In this document: in pieces, positions 11,467 through 22,742 of the stretch
How the letters are laid out: every line of letters starts with the position of its first letter
Numbering within the stretch: position 1 is the stretch's first letter
Assembly (NCBI GenBank): GCA_001414345.1
Contig: LLCB01000218.1
Coordinates: 37,835-101,834, forward strand
Reading direction: 5' to 3'
DNA: 64,000 bases
From: Hymenoscyphus infarciens
Taxonomy: Eukaryota > Ascomycota > Leotiomycetes > Helotiales > Helotiaceae
Notes under the pieces: model-generated
Database searches by the model: none
The model's input: only the letters and a program-made list of their open reading frames with translations
Told to the model about the DNA's origin: nothing
Position numbers and translations under genes: made by a program

Positions 11467-12204
11467 CGGGTTTGGGTACCCTGATAATACCCCATCGGCA
11501 TTTCTGGAAGTTTGCTCTTTTTCAGAAGATACTTCTGACTCAGCGGTTAACCCCGTTCTAGCTAGGGTTTAAAAGTTTTACACTGCACAATCCTCGTCTA
11601 GGATCTATACCCGCGGCTCAAGTAATTTTGAGCAAGACTTTAACTTTATCCCCAATCAACCTAATAATCCCACTCAATCTAATAATAGCTATAATATCTA
11701 CACTTTTCTCTCATTTTTATTGTGATACAACTTCCTTGCTACTGCACTTCTGACTTTTGTGATAACCATGGGAGTAAGTTGCAAACATCAACCTATTAAT
11801 AACCTTGAACGATTTACGATCTCCGCTCTTTATCAACATTTCATTTGCAGTTCTCTATTATATCTCTAGACTGACACAAATAACCGAAAATAACTCATTT
11901 CATTCAAGAAGAAAAAACACCTGGGAGAAAATCCCTTACTATTCATTAAGATGGCACTCTTATTGACTTTAAACTGTGGAACGAGCGAGTTTACTAAAGC
12001 ATTACAAGAAAGAAAATAACAAAACCAACTCAAATCAACCAAATACACATCGTGCAACCCAATATAGTAGAGACTGGAAGTGTACTTAAGAAGGAACAGA
12101 ATCCTAGAATTGGAAAATGTTCTAGAGAATCATGCTACAATATTGGCACTATCACTGTACGTTGTTTACTACCCCCGTATCCATCATGACCAACTTACAA
12201 AGCA
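11467..12204. other. Intergenic region, no gene recognised
   Basis: AT-leaning sequence between the 150-aa gene and the minus-strand Cys-containing gene. Short frames at 11866-12057 and 12080-12358 show no protein character. Confidence 0.4.
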
Positions 12205-12564
12205 TCATATTTCCGTCCTGGTTCTTGTTTTTGAATCCCCTTCATCCACCACATCACCAGATCCCTTGCTCATCTTTTCGATCTCCTCAGCAGTAAAACC
12301 ACCTTTCTTACCTTTACGCTCCTCATTTGTCTGCTCGTCTTCGATTTGTTGGCAGTGAAAACAAGCCTCCTCGATATCTGGTCCCTCTCCGGACTCTTTT
12401 CCGCAATCCCCTTCTTCTAGTTTCTCATCACATCTGAGCCATATTCTCTCCATGCCACAATCATACCCCTTCTTGTATTTCGCCCAGTCCGTGCATTTGC
12501 TGTAACTTTGCACCTCATAGACGCACATGAGCGAAAGCATGTAAAATCCTTCTGGCGGTGACGA
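12205..12564 (-). CDS. Small charged Cys-containing protein, 5' exon(s) uncertain
   Basis: The terminal coding stretch reads down to a stop at 12205. It can begin at an intron acceptor near 12565 (CTAAC branch, then CAAAAG) or at ATG 12540, which gives 111 aa. It holds six Cys (in CVYE, SKCTDW, YDCGM, LRCDE, GDCGK and ACFHC) and an acidic, Lys-rich C-terminus. Upstream on the same strand, 12774 to about 12620 is open and protein-like (GLLTVVQEKEMFTPQMQYVF, then SIDPYER). It is preceded by a possible acceptor (CCTTAG), so one or two earlier exons probably exist. I could not find a GT donor that keeps frame convincingly; GTGTCT near 12650 is the best phase-0 candidate. No family was recognised. 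Confidence 0.45.
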   Translation of the reverse strand, partial: SSPPEGFYMLSLMCVYEVQSYSKCTDWAKYKKGYDCGMERIWLRCDEKLEEGDCGKESGEGPDIEEACFHCQQIEDEQTNEERKGKKGGFTAEEIEKMSKGSGDVVDEGDSKTRTRTEI

Positions 12565-12839
12565 CTTTTGAACAATTGTTAGTCATAAAAGAACGAAGAG
12601 TAAGATTGGAGACTTATCTTGCCTTTCATAAGGATCAATAGACACACAGATAGCATGGAAAACGTATTGCATCTGTGGTGTAAACATTTCCTTTTCTTGG
12701 ACGACGGTTAGCAGGCCAGAATTCGTGTCCGTTAGCTCTTTTGCCTCTGAAGCAATCGGAGAGGTCTAAGGACTCGGAGAAGAAAATGAAAATTGAAACA
12801 TGAGCTGAAACATACATGACGCGGAGGTTATCCCCATCC

Positions 12840-13553
12840 TCATGTCATGTAACCCCTAACTATATTCAAATGCACCCAAAGAAATGTAGATGGACTGGGT
12901 ATTACCCAACAGAGGAACTAGCTACTCCGGTCGAGTTAGTTTTAGGACGACAATAATCAGCGGTGTATAGTGATATTTTCGACCCAAGTCTGACTTCTAT
13001 TTACGAAATTGATACAGCAAATAACAGGTAACTCACTTATTACTTATGGAGTGCAGTCATCGGATTTTCGTCGGTTTTATTGGGTTGTTTTAAAATAGCC
13101 GATATAATAGAATAATACGGGTGAGGTTACTAAAAGTCTATAATTTGATGTCTAGTTGTTTACTAAGGTTGTTATAACTCCTTTAAATACTTGACTAAAT
13201 TGCATAAACTTACGAAAATTGTTCAATCTAAAGTCCAGTTGTCTGCTAAGTGTGTTTTAAACATCCTAGGTAATAAATTCAAATGAAGGAAGTCACGGTA
13301 ACTCTTCATCCGAACTCAGGAAAATGGTTCCTAGCTCTCGTCAACTTTATTCAAGTCCTGAAGAAAAAGACTCGTGATCCAAATGCCAACAACAGCTAGA
13401 GATACGACCTCAAGGAATTCAACACAGCTAAAGATGATCTCGTATTTTATTCTCACGTTGAAAATGGAATGTGATTATAGATATCGGTAAAAAGGTGAAT
13501 TCTAAATATCCCAACTAAACGCCCACCAAAGATGCCGCACCCAATCCCGCACT
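12840..13553. other. Intergenic AT-leaning region, no gene recognised
   Basis: This lies between the small Cys-containing gene and the 3' end of the FSH-type hydrolase gene. It contains no frame with protein character, no RNA gene that I can recognise, and no obvious repeat. Confidence 0.4.
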
Positions 13554-14608
13554 TTATTCATCGTGTTCAGCTAATGCGCGAACAGCATCTCCGAGTTCTT
13601 TGAGGGTGTTCTTGTCTCTTGGGATAGTGTGTCCCTTTCCGTGATCGAACTGGGAGGTGAGAGGGTTAGCCTGGGCTTATTTTAGGAGGGACTTGCAAAC
13701 TTGAGAACTCTTGATGTGAAGTCGTAATTTTTATGAGTCTCCGTGTACTTCCAATGAAGCAGACTAGGAAATTATACACTTACTAAGATAGCCGTATCTT
13801 GATCGCACACGTTGAATAGTGCCATCGCGCCCGCGAGGTACGGATCGTCGGCTCCGACGCAATGAAGAGTTGGGATATCAATAATATCGTCGGTAGTGTC
13901 CACCAAGATCATTTCATTCGACTCGGCATCCAGCGGTGGCCAACCTGCAAAAAAGACTGCCTAGACGAATTGTCAGTAGCTTTTGCAACATAATTAAAGG
14001 TATTCATACCCTCTTAATAGTCCGCGGTCTCCCCTCACTAGCAAACAACTTGGCCTCCTCCATGATCAAACAACCCGCAGCAACAGTGCCCTCAGAATAC
14101 GCACAAATCCCATCAAAAGGCCCATGTTCCTCAATGGTACGGTAAATGGCTGAAAGCGCATTACTAATGTTCTGTCGGATACTGCTATCTCCATGGGGCA
14201 TGAGTTCCCGCAATACATCCTCGGCATTTTCACCTTCAGGAAAATCTCGAACTCGTTCTAGGACATCGTTTTTCTGAATGCCATCGTATTCAAAGAATTT
14301 GTAGAGAGGCTTGGGACCGAAATAATCCTCGAATCCGACGGGGGGAGAACATTCTATTTGGCCTTGGGTGAAGAAGAACTCTGCGCTACCGTCGGCTGTG
14401 AGTTCGTTGCAGAATGGTGCTGGAAGACTGTTAATTTTGGGAAAGGAATCTGTTGAATTTTGAAGTACCTACCCAATTGGATTTCAAGATTCTAGGAAAT
14501 GTAAGTGAGAGGCCCAGAAGCTGGGTAGAACGAATACTGTACCTTTGCACTTCCAAAAGCACCCGGAAGACACAAAAACCTCATTTTTTCTTGAGTAGCA
14601 GATGACAT
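13554..14608 (-). CDS. FSH-type serine hydrolase (alpha/beta hydrolase)
   Basis: Five exons: 14608-14543, 14491-14473, 14419-14010, 13960-13784 and 13649-13554. They join in frame to give 255 aa, close to yeast Fsh1. The N-terminus RFLCLPGAFGSA resembles the FSH start (a nucleophile-side strand and oxyanion turn). The nucleophile is Ser137 in CAYSEG. The acid is in VGADDPY (Asp203 or Asp204), and the catalytic base is His231 in FDHGKGH. The acceptor of exon 3 was chosen because CTTCCAG followed by CA keeps the frame. A second in-frame ATG at 14584 would trim eight residues. The family hydrolyses small esters or thioesters, and in fungi some members release products from polyketide synthases. 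The PKS here is 35 kb away across a transposon block, so a link is only speculative. Confidence 0.9.
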
Positions 14609-16525
14609 TTCGACTAGATGCAACCTTGGTTTATTTGAGACCAGGTAGAAAATGTGCTAATAAGATCTCGAAAGCCAATGACCTTGGTTGGTCATAAGTG
14701 GAATGTATAGAGATTCTCGAAGCGAGAGTGGAAGGAATAATACAGGTAGGATTTGATTCCAAGTTCCTCCGATCAGTTCTGGATACAATATTTGCCGAGT
14801 GATCTTTGCTCATCCCTATGCAAGATATTAGGTGGGCGAAAGGAGAATTTTCCCGCTCGGGCTTGTTGTAGATTTCAAGATTTTGATCTGCCCCTGGCGG
14901 ACAGGAAACAGAGGGGAATTAGAAAAAGCTTAGCGTGAAAAAAACCCCCAGAGGCGTTCCCTTTAGTGGCAATGATAATATCTTGCACGTATAGAATCAC
15001 ATGTACCATGGGTTGTATCAGAGCGGGGTCCTATCATCCTCGGTCAGTACATCCTTTCTTTCGAAGGCTGCATGTGAAGCGAATTTGTACCATGAGATAT
15101 TTATCTTGTCCAATCCGATAGCTGGAATTCGTGCTTTGTCTTGAGGCGTATCGTACGACGCGGGGGTTGCACAAAAGGTACAGTACCTGGAGTTGGGGTA
15201 CCACTAGGGGGTCTTGCAGCCGGGTATATTCATTTTTGTCCCAATTAGGAAGATATATTCCGCCGTGTACTAATTGTGTCGCCACCTCCCCTTTGTAGGT
15301 TTCTAAGCAAAATCTTAGGCATTCAACGTCCCCGTGGGATTTTTATTCAACGTATTCGGCCAGAAGGTATGTCGCGGAAGAACGCCATGCTAGTCGTGAT
15401 TGATGGATTGGGAAAACTATTCATCTATGTGTACCCACTAAAACCACAGTTTTTAACCAATTCGCAGAAAACCAAAGTTCTGGGATCAGAAACAGACGAT
15501 GAGTGGGTGTGTACCACAGAGAATGACGAGACCTAAAGTAGAGTCGAGGATCGACACGAAAATTACATTCCCGTATGGAGGCAAGAAGTGACGATTGTTC
15601 CAAGGGGAATTTAATCGTGATGACCGGGATCAGGGTTGTTGTATTACTCCTATTATTCGGCAAATGTACACGATGTAAGGTCGGGTAGTGGGGATGATTG
15701 ACAGCACCGCAAGGCCGTACGGTACCGACATTCGGGCGCCACTAGGCAAATTCAACGTCAATACATAGGGCTACCAATACAGTACTAGATTTCAAAGAAC
15801 CCGTAGCTGTACCAGTGCATAAGATAAGGTACTGACTGACTGTCTGTACTTTCCCCGCACCTGAGACTCGGACCACGGAGATCCACCAAATCGAGTTGGA
15901 AAAAAAAATGGTTTTTGGGAAAATGCAAAGATAGACAAGGTAATCAATCACAATCACGGCTCTTTCATTTGGGTACAAAGACGTGTTCCAAGAAGCATAG
16001 AAGGATTTGGATCATTATACAGCTTTGGTTCTCACCGAGCGCCCTCACTGCGCCAAGTAACATTGCACAAATTAATGAGTGTGTCGTGCTGTCTGCAGAT
16101 TGTCTCTCGATACTACTATCCCCGCCGCCTACCCCGTGGGTTATTACAATGTAATTAGGTGGCTGCGTAAACTCCTAGTAATGTCAAAGCGCTGAACTAA
16201 TAAGAAGAATTAAAGTTAAACAATAGAGTAATCAAGAAGGTTCTATAGGCTAACATTACTGGGACTTTACACAGCCTCCTCTAGATCCACAGAGTAGAGA
16301 TTATAATATAATTAGAGGGAGAGATAGTACTACTATAATCGTCGGATCTACTAACTCATCTATCTATCTACTACTATTCTATACTCGAGAGAGTTAGTCT
16401 TTTTAATTAGTCTAGCTTTTTAATTAGTCTAACTAGATTAAATAGATAATCCGCTTCTAGAGTATTAAAACCTACTTTAAGATAACTTATAAGTTATAGA
16501 AATTAGTATAGAAATAAAATAAATA
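14609..16525. other. Gene-free flank of the transposon block, becoming AT-rich
   Basis: Up to about 16.15 kb the sequence is balanced with no convincing gene; frames at 15276-15536 and 15915-16154 lack any motif. From about 16.16 kb to 16525 it turns steadily AT-rich with loss of CA and TG dinucleotides, although the first recognised LTR starts only at 16526. This looks like mutation spreading out of the repeat block. Confidence 0.5.
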
Positions 16526-16831
16526 TATAATAGTACGAAATATATACTACTAGCGAAGAGATATATAAGAGTATATTTAAAAGAATAACATATATAATTT
16601 ATAAGCTTAAATATTAAAGTAAAGAATAAATTATTCTTTTAAATATAGAAAGAAGTAAAGTAAATATATATAAGAGTTTAGATAATATAAACGAGGTTTT
16701 AGATATATATAACTAGTTTTTAGAACTAAAACTATTTTAATATAGATAGTAATAAAATTCTAAAGCTTATATTATATTCTAAAGCCTAACTATTATATAA
16801 TCTTAGCTATTTAAAATCCCTAGCTATTATA
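16526..16831 (-). repeat. 3' LTR of outer gypsy relic (copy C)
   Basis: 306 bp, bounded by TATAATAG and CTATTATA. It matches 46931-47213 along its length, including an AGAACTAAAACT segment and the terminal AGCTATTATA. It shares its first ~55 bp with the 376-bp LTR family of copies A and B, so the two families are related. Confidence 0.82.
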
Positions 16832-17427
16832 TCTCTTTTTTAAAAGAAGACTCGTTCTCGAGACTTCGCGACGTTCTTTCTAGAATAACTAAAAGTTAGA
16901 CGTTCTTAGCTTCTAAATTAACTCTAATCTAGAACTAAGTATTATATTTAATAAAATCGTATTAATAGATATTAGATGTTTTTCTATAAAAGTCTAAGTA
17001 AGCTTAGTATTAATTTAAGAGTTTAAATATATTAGTTCTAAAAGAGTTAATAAGTAACTATCTAGCTTTTAATTATTCTTTCTAGATATAAATTAGATTA
17101 TAAAATTAAAATCTAAAAGATATTCGATCTATTATACTTACTTAGATATAAGTAGCTTAGTTAATATAAAGTATTCTAGAGACTTATAGTCTAAATATAA
17201 ATTAATATACTTCTAATATAATATAAGCTCTAGTTACTATTTTCTAAATACTTCTATAATAGTAAATAGCTTCTTATTATAGATCTTCTAACTTACTTTA
17301 TATTTAACTAGTATATAAAAGTAAAATCTTATAGGATAATATAAGTTATTATATTATTAGAAGACTATACTTACTATTACTCTATTAGAAGAATCTTATA
17401 ATAGCTCGATATTCTAAATTACTAGTA

Positions 17428-18186
17428 TATAATAATACGAAATATATACTACTATTAAAGAGATATATAAGAGTATATTCGAAAGAATAATTATTTTCTA
17501 GATACTAGTTATAGAAAAGACTAAATTAGCTTTCTCTTATCTTAAATAAGAGTATTTATATATAAGAGATTAGATACTACTAAGGTCTAATAATAATAAT
17601 AACTAAGTCTTATCTAATATAGCTAATACTAAATAATAAGAGCTAAAAAGCTAAATATATAATATATAAACCTTAATCTCTTCTATATATAAATATTAGA
17701 TATTAATATCTTTAGAATCTTTAATTTTATATAAGTATTAGTAATTTATACTCTTAGTATAGAGATATTAGTAGTTTTATAAATACTAGTAATTTATAAT
17801 TATTAACTATTATATAGTATTCGTAAAATTACTAATACTTATTTATTAAGAGTATAAACTACTAATACTTATATAACTAAAGATATTAAAAATATTAATA
17901 TCTAATCTTTATATATAGAAGAGATTAAGATTTAGATACTATATATTTAGCTTTTTAGCTCTTATTATTTAGTATTATCTATATTAAGAAGGTCTTAGTT
18001 ATTATTATTATTATTATTAGACTTTTATATTATTTAACCTTCTATATATAAATACTTTAACTTAGAATAATAGAAGACTAATTTAGTCTTTTCTTTAATA
18101 TTAGAACCTAGTATCTATATACTTTTTTCTACTAAATATACTCTTATATATCTCTTTTATAGTCGTATATAGTTTAAGCTATTATA
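17428..18186. repeat. Inverted pair of LTRs forming a ~750-bp palindrome
   Basis: A complete LTR of the copy A/B family (17428-17814, same orientation as the others) is followed at once by a second copy in the opposite orientation (17815-18186) that lacks about its first 24 bp. The arms mirror each other throughout. For example, the run of ATT/AAT triplets near 17.6 kb returns complemented near 18.0 kb. The pair sits at the point where copy C has lost most of pol, so it may be the scar of an insertion followed by LTR recombination or deletion. Confidence 0.82.
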
Positions 18187-18672
18187 TTATTATTCTCTAA
18201 ATAAAAGCTTTTTAAGTTAGAGAGATATTAAAATAGTTAGTATTTATTAAGAGTTTATTATATACTAATATCTTCTATTATCTATAAATAGATATTATAT
18301 TATTATTTAAAGATTTAATATTTTTTATAATTTTACTTTTTATTAGTTAAAAAATATTTAAAGTAGCTTTAAATTTAAGAAGAATACTTAACTCTCTTAG
18401 AAAGATATTAGTAATAGTAGTATTCTCTAAGTAAAAAGAGTTTAAAGTAGAGCTAGGTAATAAAGAAGAGTTATTTACTAATTAAAGTAGATTTAAAGTA
18501 TATATATCTCTAAGTATTTAGTATTAGACGTCTTTTATTATAGTCTCTATCTATATAATCTAATTCTTACTTTCTTAGTTTTCTATATTTAAAGCTTATA
18601 CTAGACTCTATATCTTATCTATATTAGTAAAGTCTTATTAGTCTTTCTAGGTTTAAAAAGCTAAGCTTCTAT

Positions 18673-19048
18673 TATAATAGTACGAAATATATACTACTAC
18701 TAAAGAAGTATATAGAAGTACGTTTAAGACAGAATAATAATATATATAAATACTAGGCTCTAATAAAGAAGAAAAGGAAAAACTATCTCTCTTCTATACT
18801 AAGTATAAACATCTATATATAAGAGATTAGAAACTACTAAGTCTTAATAATAATAATAACCGAGCTCTATCTAATATAGCTAATACTAAATAAAAGAGTC
18901 TTAAAGCTAAATATATAATATCTAAATCTTAATCTCTTTAGTATCTTCTATTATATAAGTATTAGGTTAATTATAATCTTAGCTCTAAGGTATTAGAGGT
19001 ATTAGTAGTTCTACGAATACTAGTAATTTAGAATAGCGTACTATTATA
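18673..19048 (-). repeat. 3' LTR of gypsy copy B
   Basis: 376 bp. Same family and orientation as 46038-46410, 22365-22742 and 29828-30205. It carries short terminal inverted repeats (TATAATAGTACG / CGTACTATTATA here). It is followed by about 50 bp of element interior before the LINE interrupts. Confidence 0.87.
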
Positions 19049-22000
19049 TCTCTTCTTTTTAAAAAAGACTTATCCCGAGTCTTTAGTTAATAATTAATAT
19101 TATTATTATTATTCTTACGCTACGTAGGCTATAGGCTAAGCTTTAAGAGTAAGTAGTATATCTTCTATTCTAGTTTATATAGCCTTTTAGCTTATTCTTC
19201 TTTATCTTTTAAGTTTTCTTATAAGTATAATTCTCCTTTTCTTTAGTTCCTACTACTATCTATTTAAAGCTTATCTCTCTAACTTAGTAATATAGTAGAG
19301 AGGTATAGTAAAGTAGTATATTTAACCTACTAAGGTATATATTAGTAGTATATAAGGTATATTTACCTCTAGAATTATTAAAGCTAAGGTTTTACTCTTT
19401 AGCGTGCTTTAGCTTTCTCCTTCTATTTCTCTCTTTCTTTTACCTCTTTCTTACTCTTCTCTCTCTTCTTAAGTAATTCTAATACTAGCTTATACTCTTA
19501 GAGTCTCTCTAGTCTAAGTAGCTAAGTAGTTACTCTTAGTACTAGTTTCCTATCTACTAATACTTCTCTTAGCTCTTATAGATTCTTAATCCTCTTTTCT
19601 AAAGCTTTTAAAAGCACGTCTCTTTTTTATAAAATATCTTAGTAAAATAAGACTAGGTATTCTACTATCTCTCTACTACTTATATAAATATACTATAATA
19701 TAACCTAGTTTAGTACTCTTCTTATAAAAAGAAAGATATTTAGTCCTATTACCTCTATTTATACTTAGATAAGTAGTAAGCTTTTTATCTTAGTAAGCTC
19801 TTTATAAACCTTTTATAGCTCTTACTTATCTAAGTCTACTTTATCTAATACTTTTATATATTATATTAGGTTTCTCTCTTAAGTTCTTCTTCTTTAAGTC
19901 TCTAAGTAGTTCTTTTATTCTATAAACGTAGTATTATACTTAAATCCTACTCCTTTTACTCTCTACTCTCCTTTATACTTCTATCTTACTATCTATAAGT
20001 ATAGTATTACCTTCTCTGCCTTTATTAGTTTACTCCTCCTTCTTCTTTTTAGCTATATTACTATATATCTATAGGTGTTCTAGATTAGTTCTCCTAGCTT
20101 AGACCTTTAAAACTTCCTCTTAAAAATAGCTACTTATAAGTTAAGATATAAGTTAATTAGTATATAGTCTACTTTAACTTCTAAGCTCTAAACTAGAATA
20201 GCTTTATATACTCCTATTACTACTTATAAGTATTCTAATTATTATATAAGAAAGCTCTTTACTATTCCCTTTATATTCTCTCTTTTTAGTATAGTATAGT
20301 ACTATACTAATACTCTATATACTATTATACTCTTTATTACTACTATATATATCTACTTTACTTAGTAGTAGTCTACTCTCTATATTTTTCTAATAAGCTT
20401 TATAAGTATAAAAGTCTATATTATAAGCTTCTTCTAGACTCTTTCTTAATATACCTTCTAGTTTAGTTTCTTATTAAGCTTTACTCTTAAAAACCTTATA
20501 TACTTAACTAGTATAAGCCTTATCTCTTTAAACTAGACTATCTCCCTTTATAGTACTCTTATTCTTATAAAGTATATAAGTACTATCTTTTCTAAGCTAA
20601 AAGCTATCTCTTACTTATTTACCTACTTATTATATACTCTCTAAGCTATCTTAAGTATTCTATAGTTTACTACTATACTTTTTAATATTATAAGTAGATT
20701 TATATTATCTATAAAGCCTACTATAATAAGCTTATTAATTCTTACTAAGTCCTTATATAGTATTAAAGTAAAGAAGATAAATAGTATTAGTAATAGTACT
20801 AATCCTTATAAGATATCTTATTTAAAGTCTCTTTTATCTATTAATCGTTTATTAAAGAATAGTATAACCCTTTATCTAAAGAGGAAGCTCTCTATCTATA
20901 TTACTACTTACTATAGAACCTTCTTCTCTTTTAATTTATAAAGTAGCTATATATAGTCTACTTAGTTAAAAGCTTCTACTATGTCTAGTTAAGCTAGAGA
21001 TATATAGCTTCTATTTTCCTATATTATATATATACTCTCTATTACTATTCTAATTACTAGCTCTATATTTTAGTACTTCTAGTTACCTATCTATAGCTCT
21101 AATAGTATTACTATTTCCTCTATAAGCTATATAAGCCTTTATACTATTACTTTTTTAAAGATCTTATCTATAGTTAAGAGTAGTACTATTAGCTAATAAG
21201 TCTCTACCTTACTCTACTCCTTAGTTATTTTACCTATCTTTATATAGTAAAAGTAGAATAAGAAGTACTATAAATAGAAGCTTACTTCTACTATTATAGT
21301 AAGTACTTTATAAAGCGGTTTATTATAAGCTTTTAGAAAGCTATTTACTAATATATTAAATCCTAGTACTTTCTATAATACTAATCTTATAGCTGTTTTA
21401 ATATACTTCTTAGTTATATATTAGCTTACTAAGTACCTTTTAAAGAAGCTCTTAGTATTCTAGTCTTTATTAAGAACGTTTAAGTAGTTAGCTATAACTC
21501 TAAGAAGAACTTTTCTACAAGAATATAAGCCTTCTTCTAATAAGTCTTATCTTTTATTCTATTAAATAATATAAGTATTAGTAGTACTAGTACTTCTAGT
21601 CTTATATATCTTTTAAAGTATACTTACTTCTTAAGTATCTAGAGTTTCTTTTCGTCCTTTATTACCTCTACTAGTACCTCTCTCTAACTCTTTATCTTTA
21701 CCTTTCTACTTACTATTTAGAGTTCTTAAAAAGTGTTATTAAGCTACTATTTTAAGCTTCTTATTTAATACTCTTTCTAGGTTCTTTTATATCTTCTTAC
21801 CTTTCTTAATACTTCTTTAACTTCTATATTCTACTAAAGCTATACTCTCTCTTTATTTAGCTTCTAGAGTAGTATTAAGGCCTTTACTATTCTTTAAAGG
21901 TCTTCTATAAGTCTCTATACTACTCTCTTAAGTTCTTATATATTTTAGATTATAAGTGTTTCTAAGTAAGAAGCTTCTACTTTAACTAGAATCTTATCTA

Positions 22001-22364
22001 TTAATCTCGAGCTAAATCTAAGTACTTATAGTACTTTTCCTTCTCTTCTTACTTTTATTATAAGAAGTTAAGCTATATAATCTAATTCTAGTAGATCTAG
22101 AGACCTTTACTAAGTTACTACGTTCTTAGTAGAGAAGGTAAGATTAATTATAGAGTTATAAGAACCCTCTCTTCTCTATATAGCTTTACTATAGAGTATA
22201 TCTCTCTCTAGTATCTATAGTATAACAAGTTTAAGAATAAGGTCTACGTTTCTATTATATCTTCTATATATATTCTATAAAGAGTAGTAAGTATTTAAAT
22301 TACTTATTATAAGTACTCTTCTTAGTCTTACTTACTAGAGTATATTCTTAATTAGTATCTATCT

Positions 22365-22742
22365 TATAATAGTACGAAATATATATAACTACAGTAGAGG
22401 TATATAGGAGTACGTATAGAAGAATAACGTATATAGATACTAGGTACTAATATAGAAGAAAATAATAACTATCTTTCTTCTATACTAAGTATAAATATCT
22501 ATATATAAGAGGTTAGAGACTACTAAGTCCTAATAAGAATAATAACTAAGTCCTTCCTAATATAGCTACTAAAATAATAAGAGCTTTAAAGCTAAATATA
22601 TAAGACCTTAAAGTAAAATATATAATATCTAATTCTTACTTCTTTTAGTACCTTCTATCTAATAAGTCGTAGGAGTATTAGTAGTTATAGAGGTATTAGT
22701 AGTTTCATAAATACTAATAATTTAGAATAGCGTGCTATTATA
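22365..22742 (-). repeat. 3' LTR of gypsy copy A
   Basis: 378 bp, nearly identical to 29828-30205. It is preceded by the TATCT half of the target duplication at 22360-22364. Confidence 0.88.

Noticed and set aside
15276..15536. 86-codon plus-strand frame near the left edge of the AT-rich block
   Set aside because: No recognisable motif, no splice partners and no supporting context.
17428..18186. Reading the inverted LTR pair as a foldback DNA transposon
   Set aside because: Each arm is a copy of the gypsy LTR found at five other places in the block, and the flanks (TAGTA and TTATT) show no matching target duplication.
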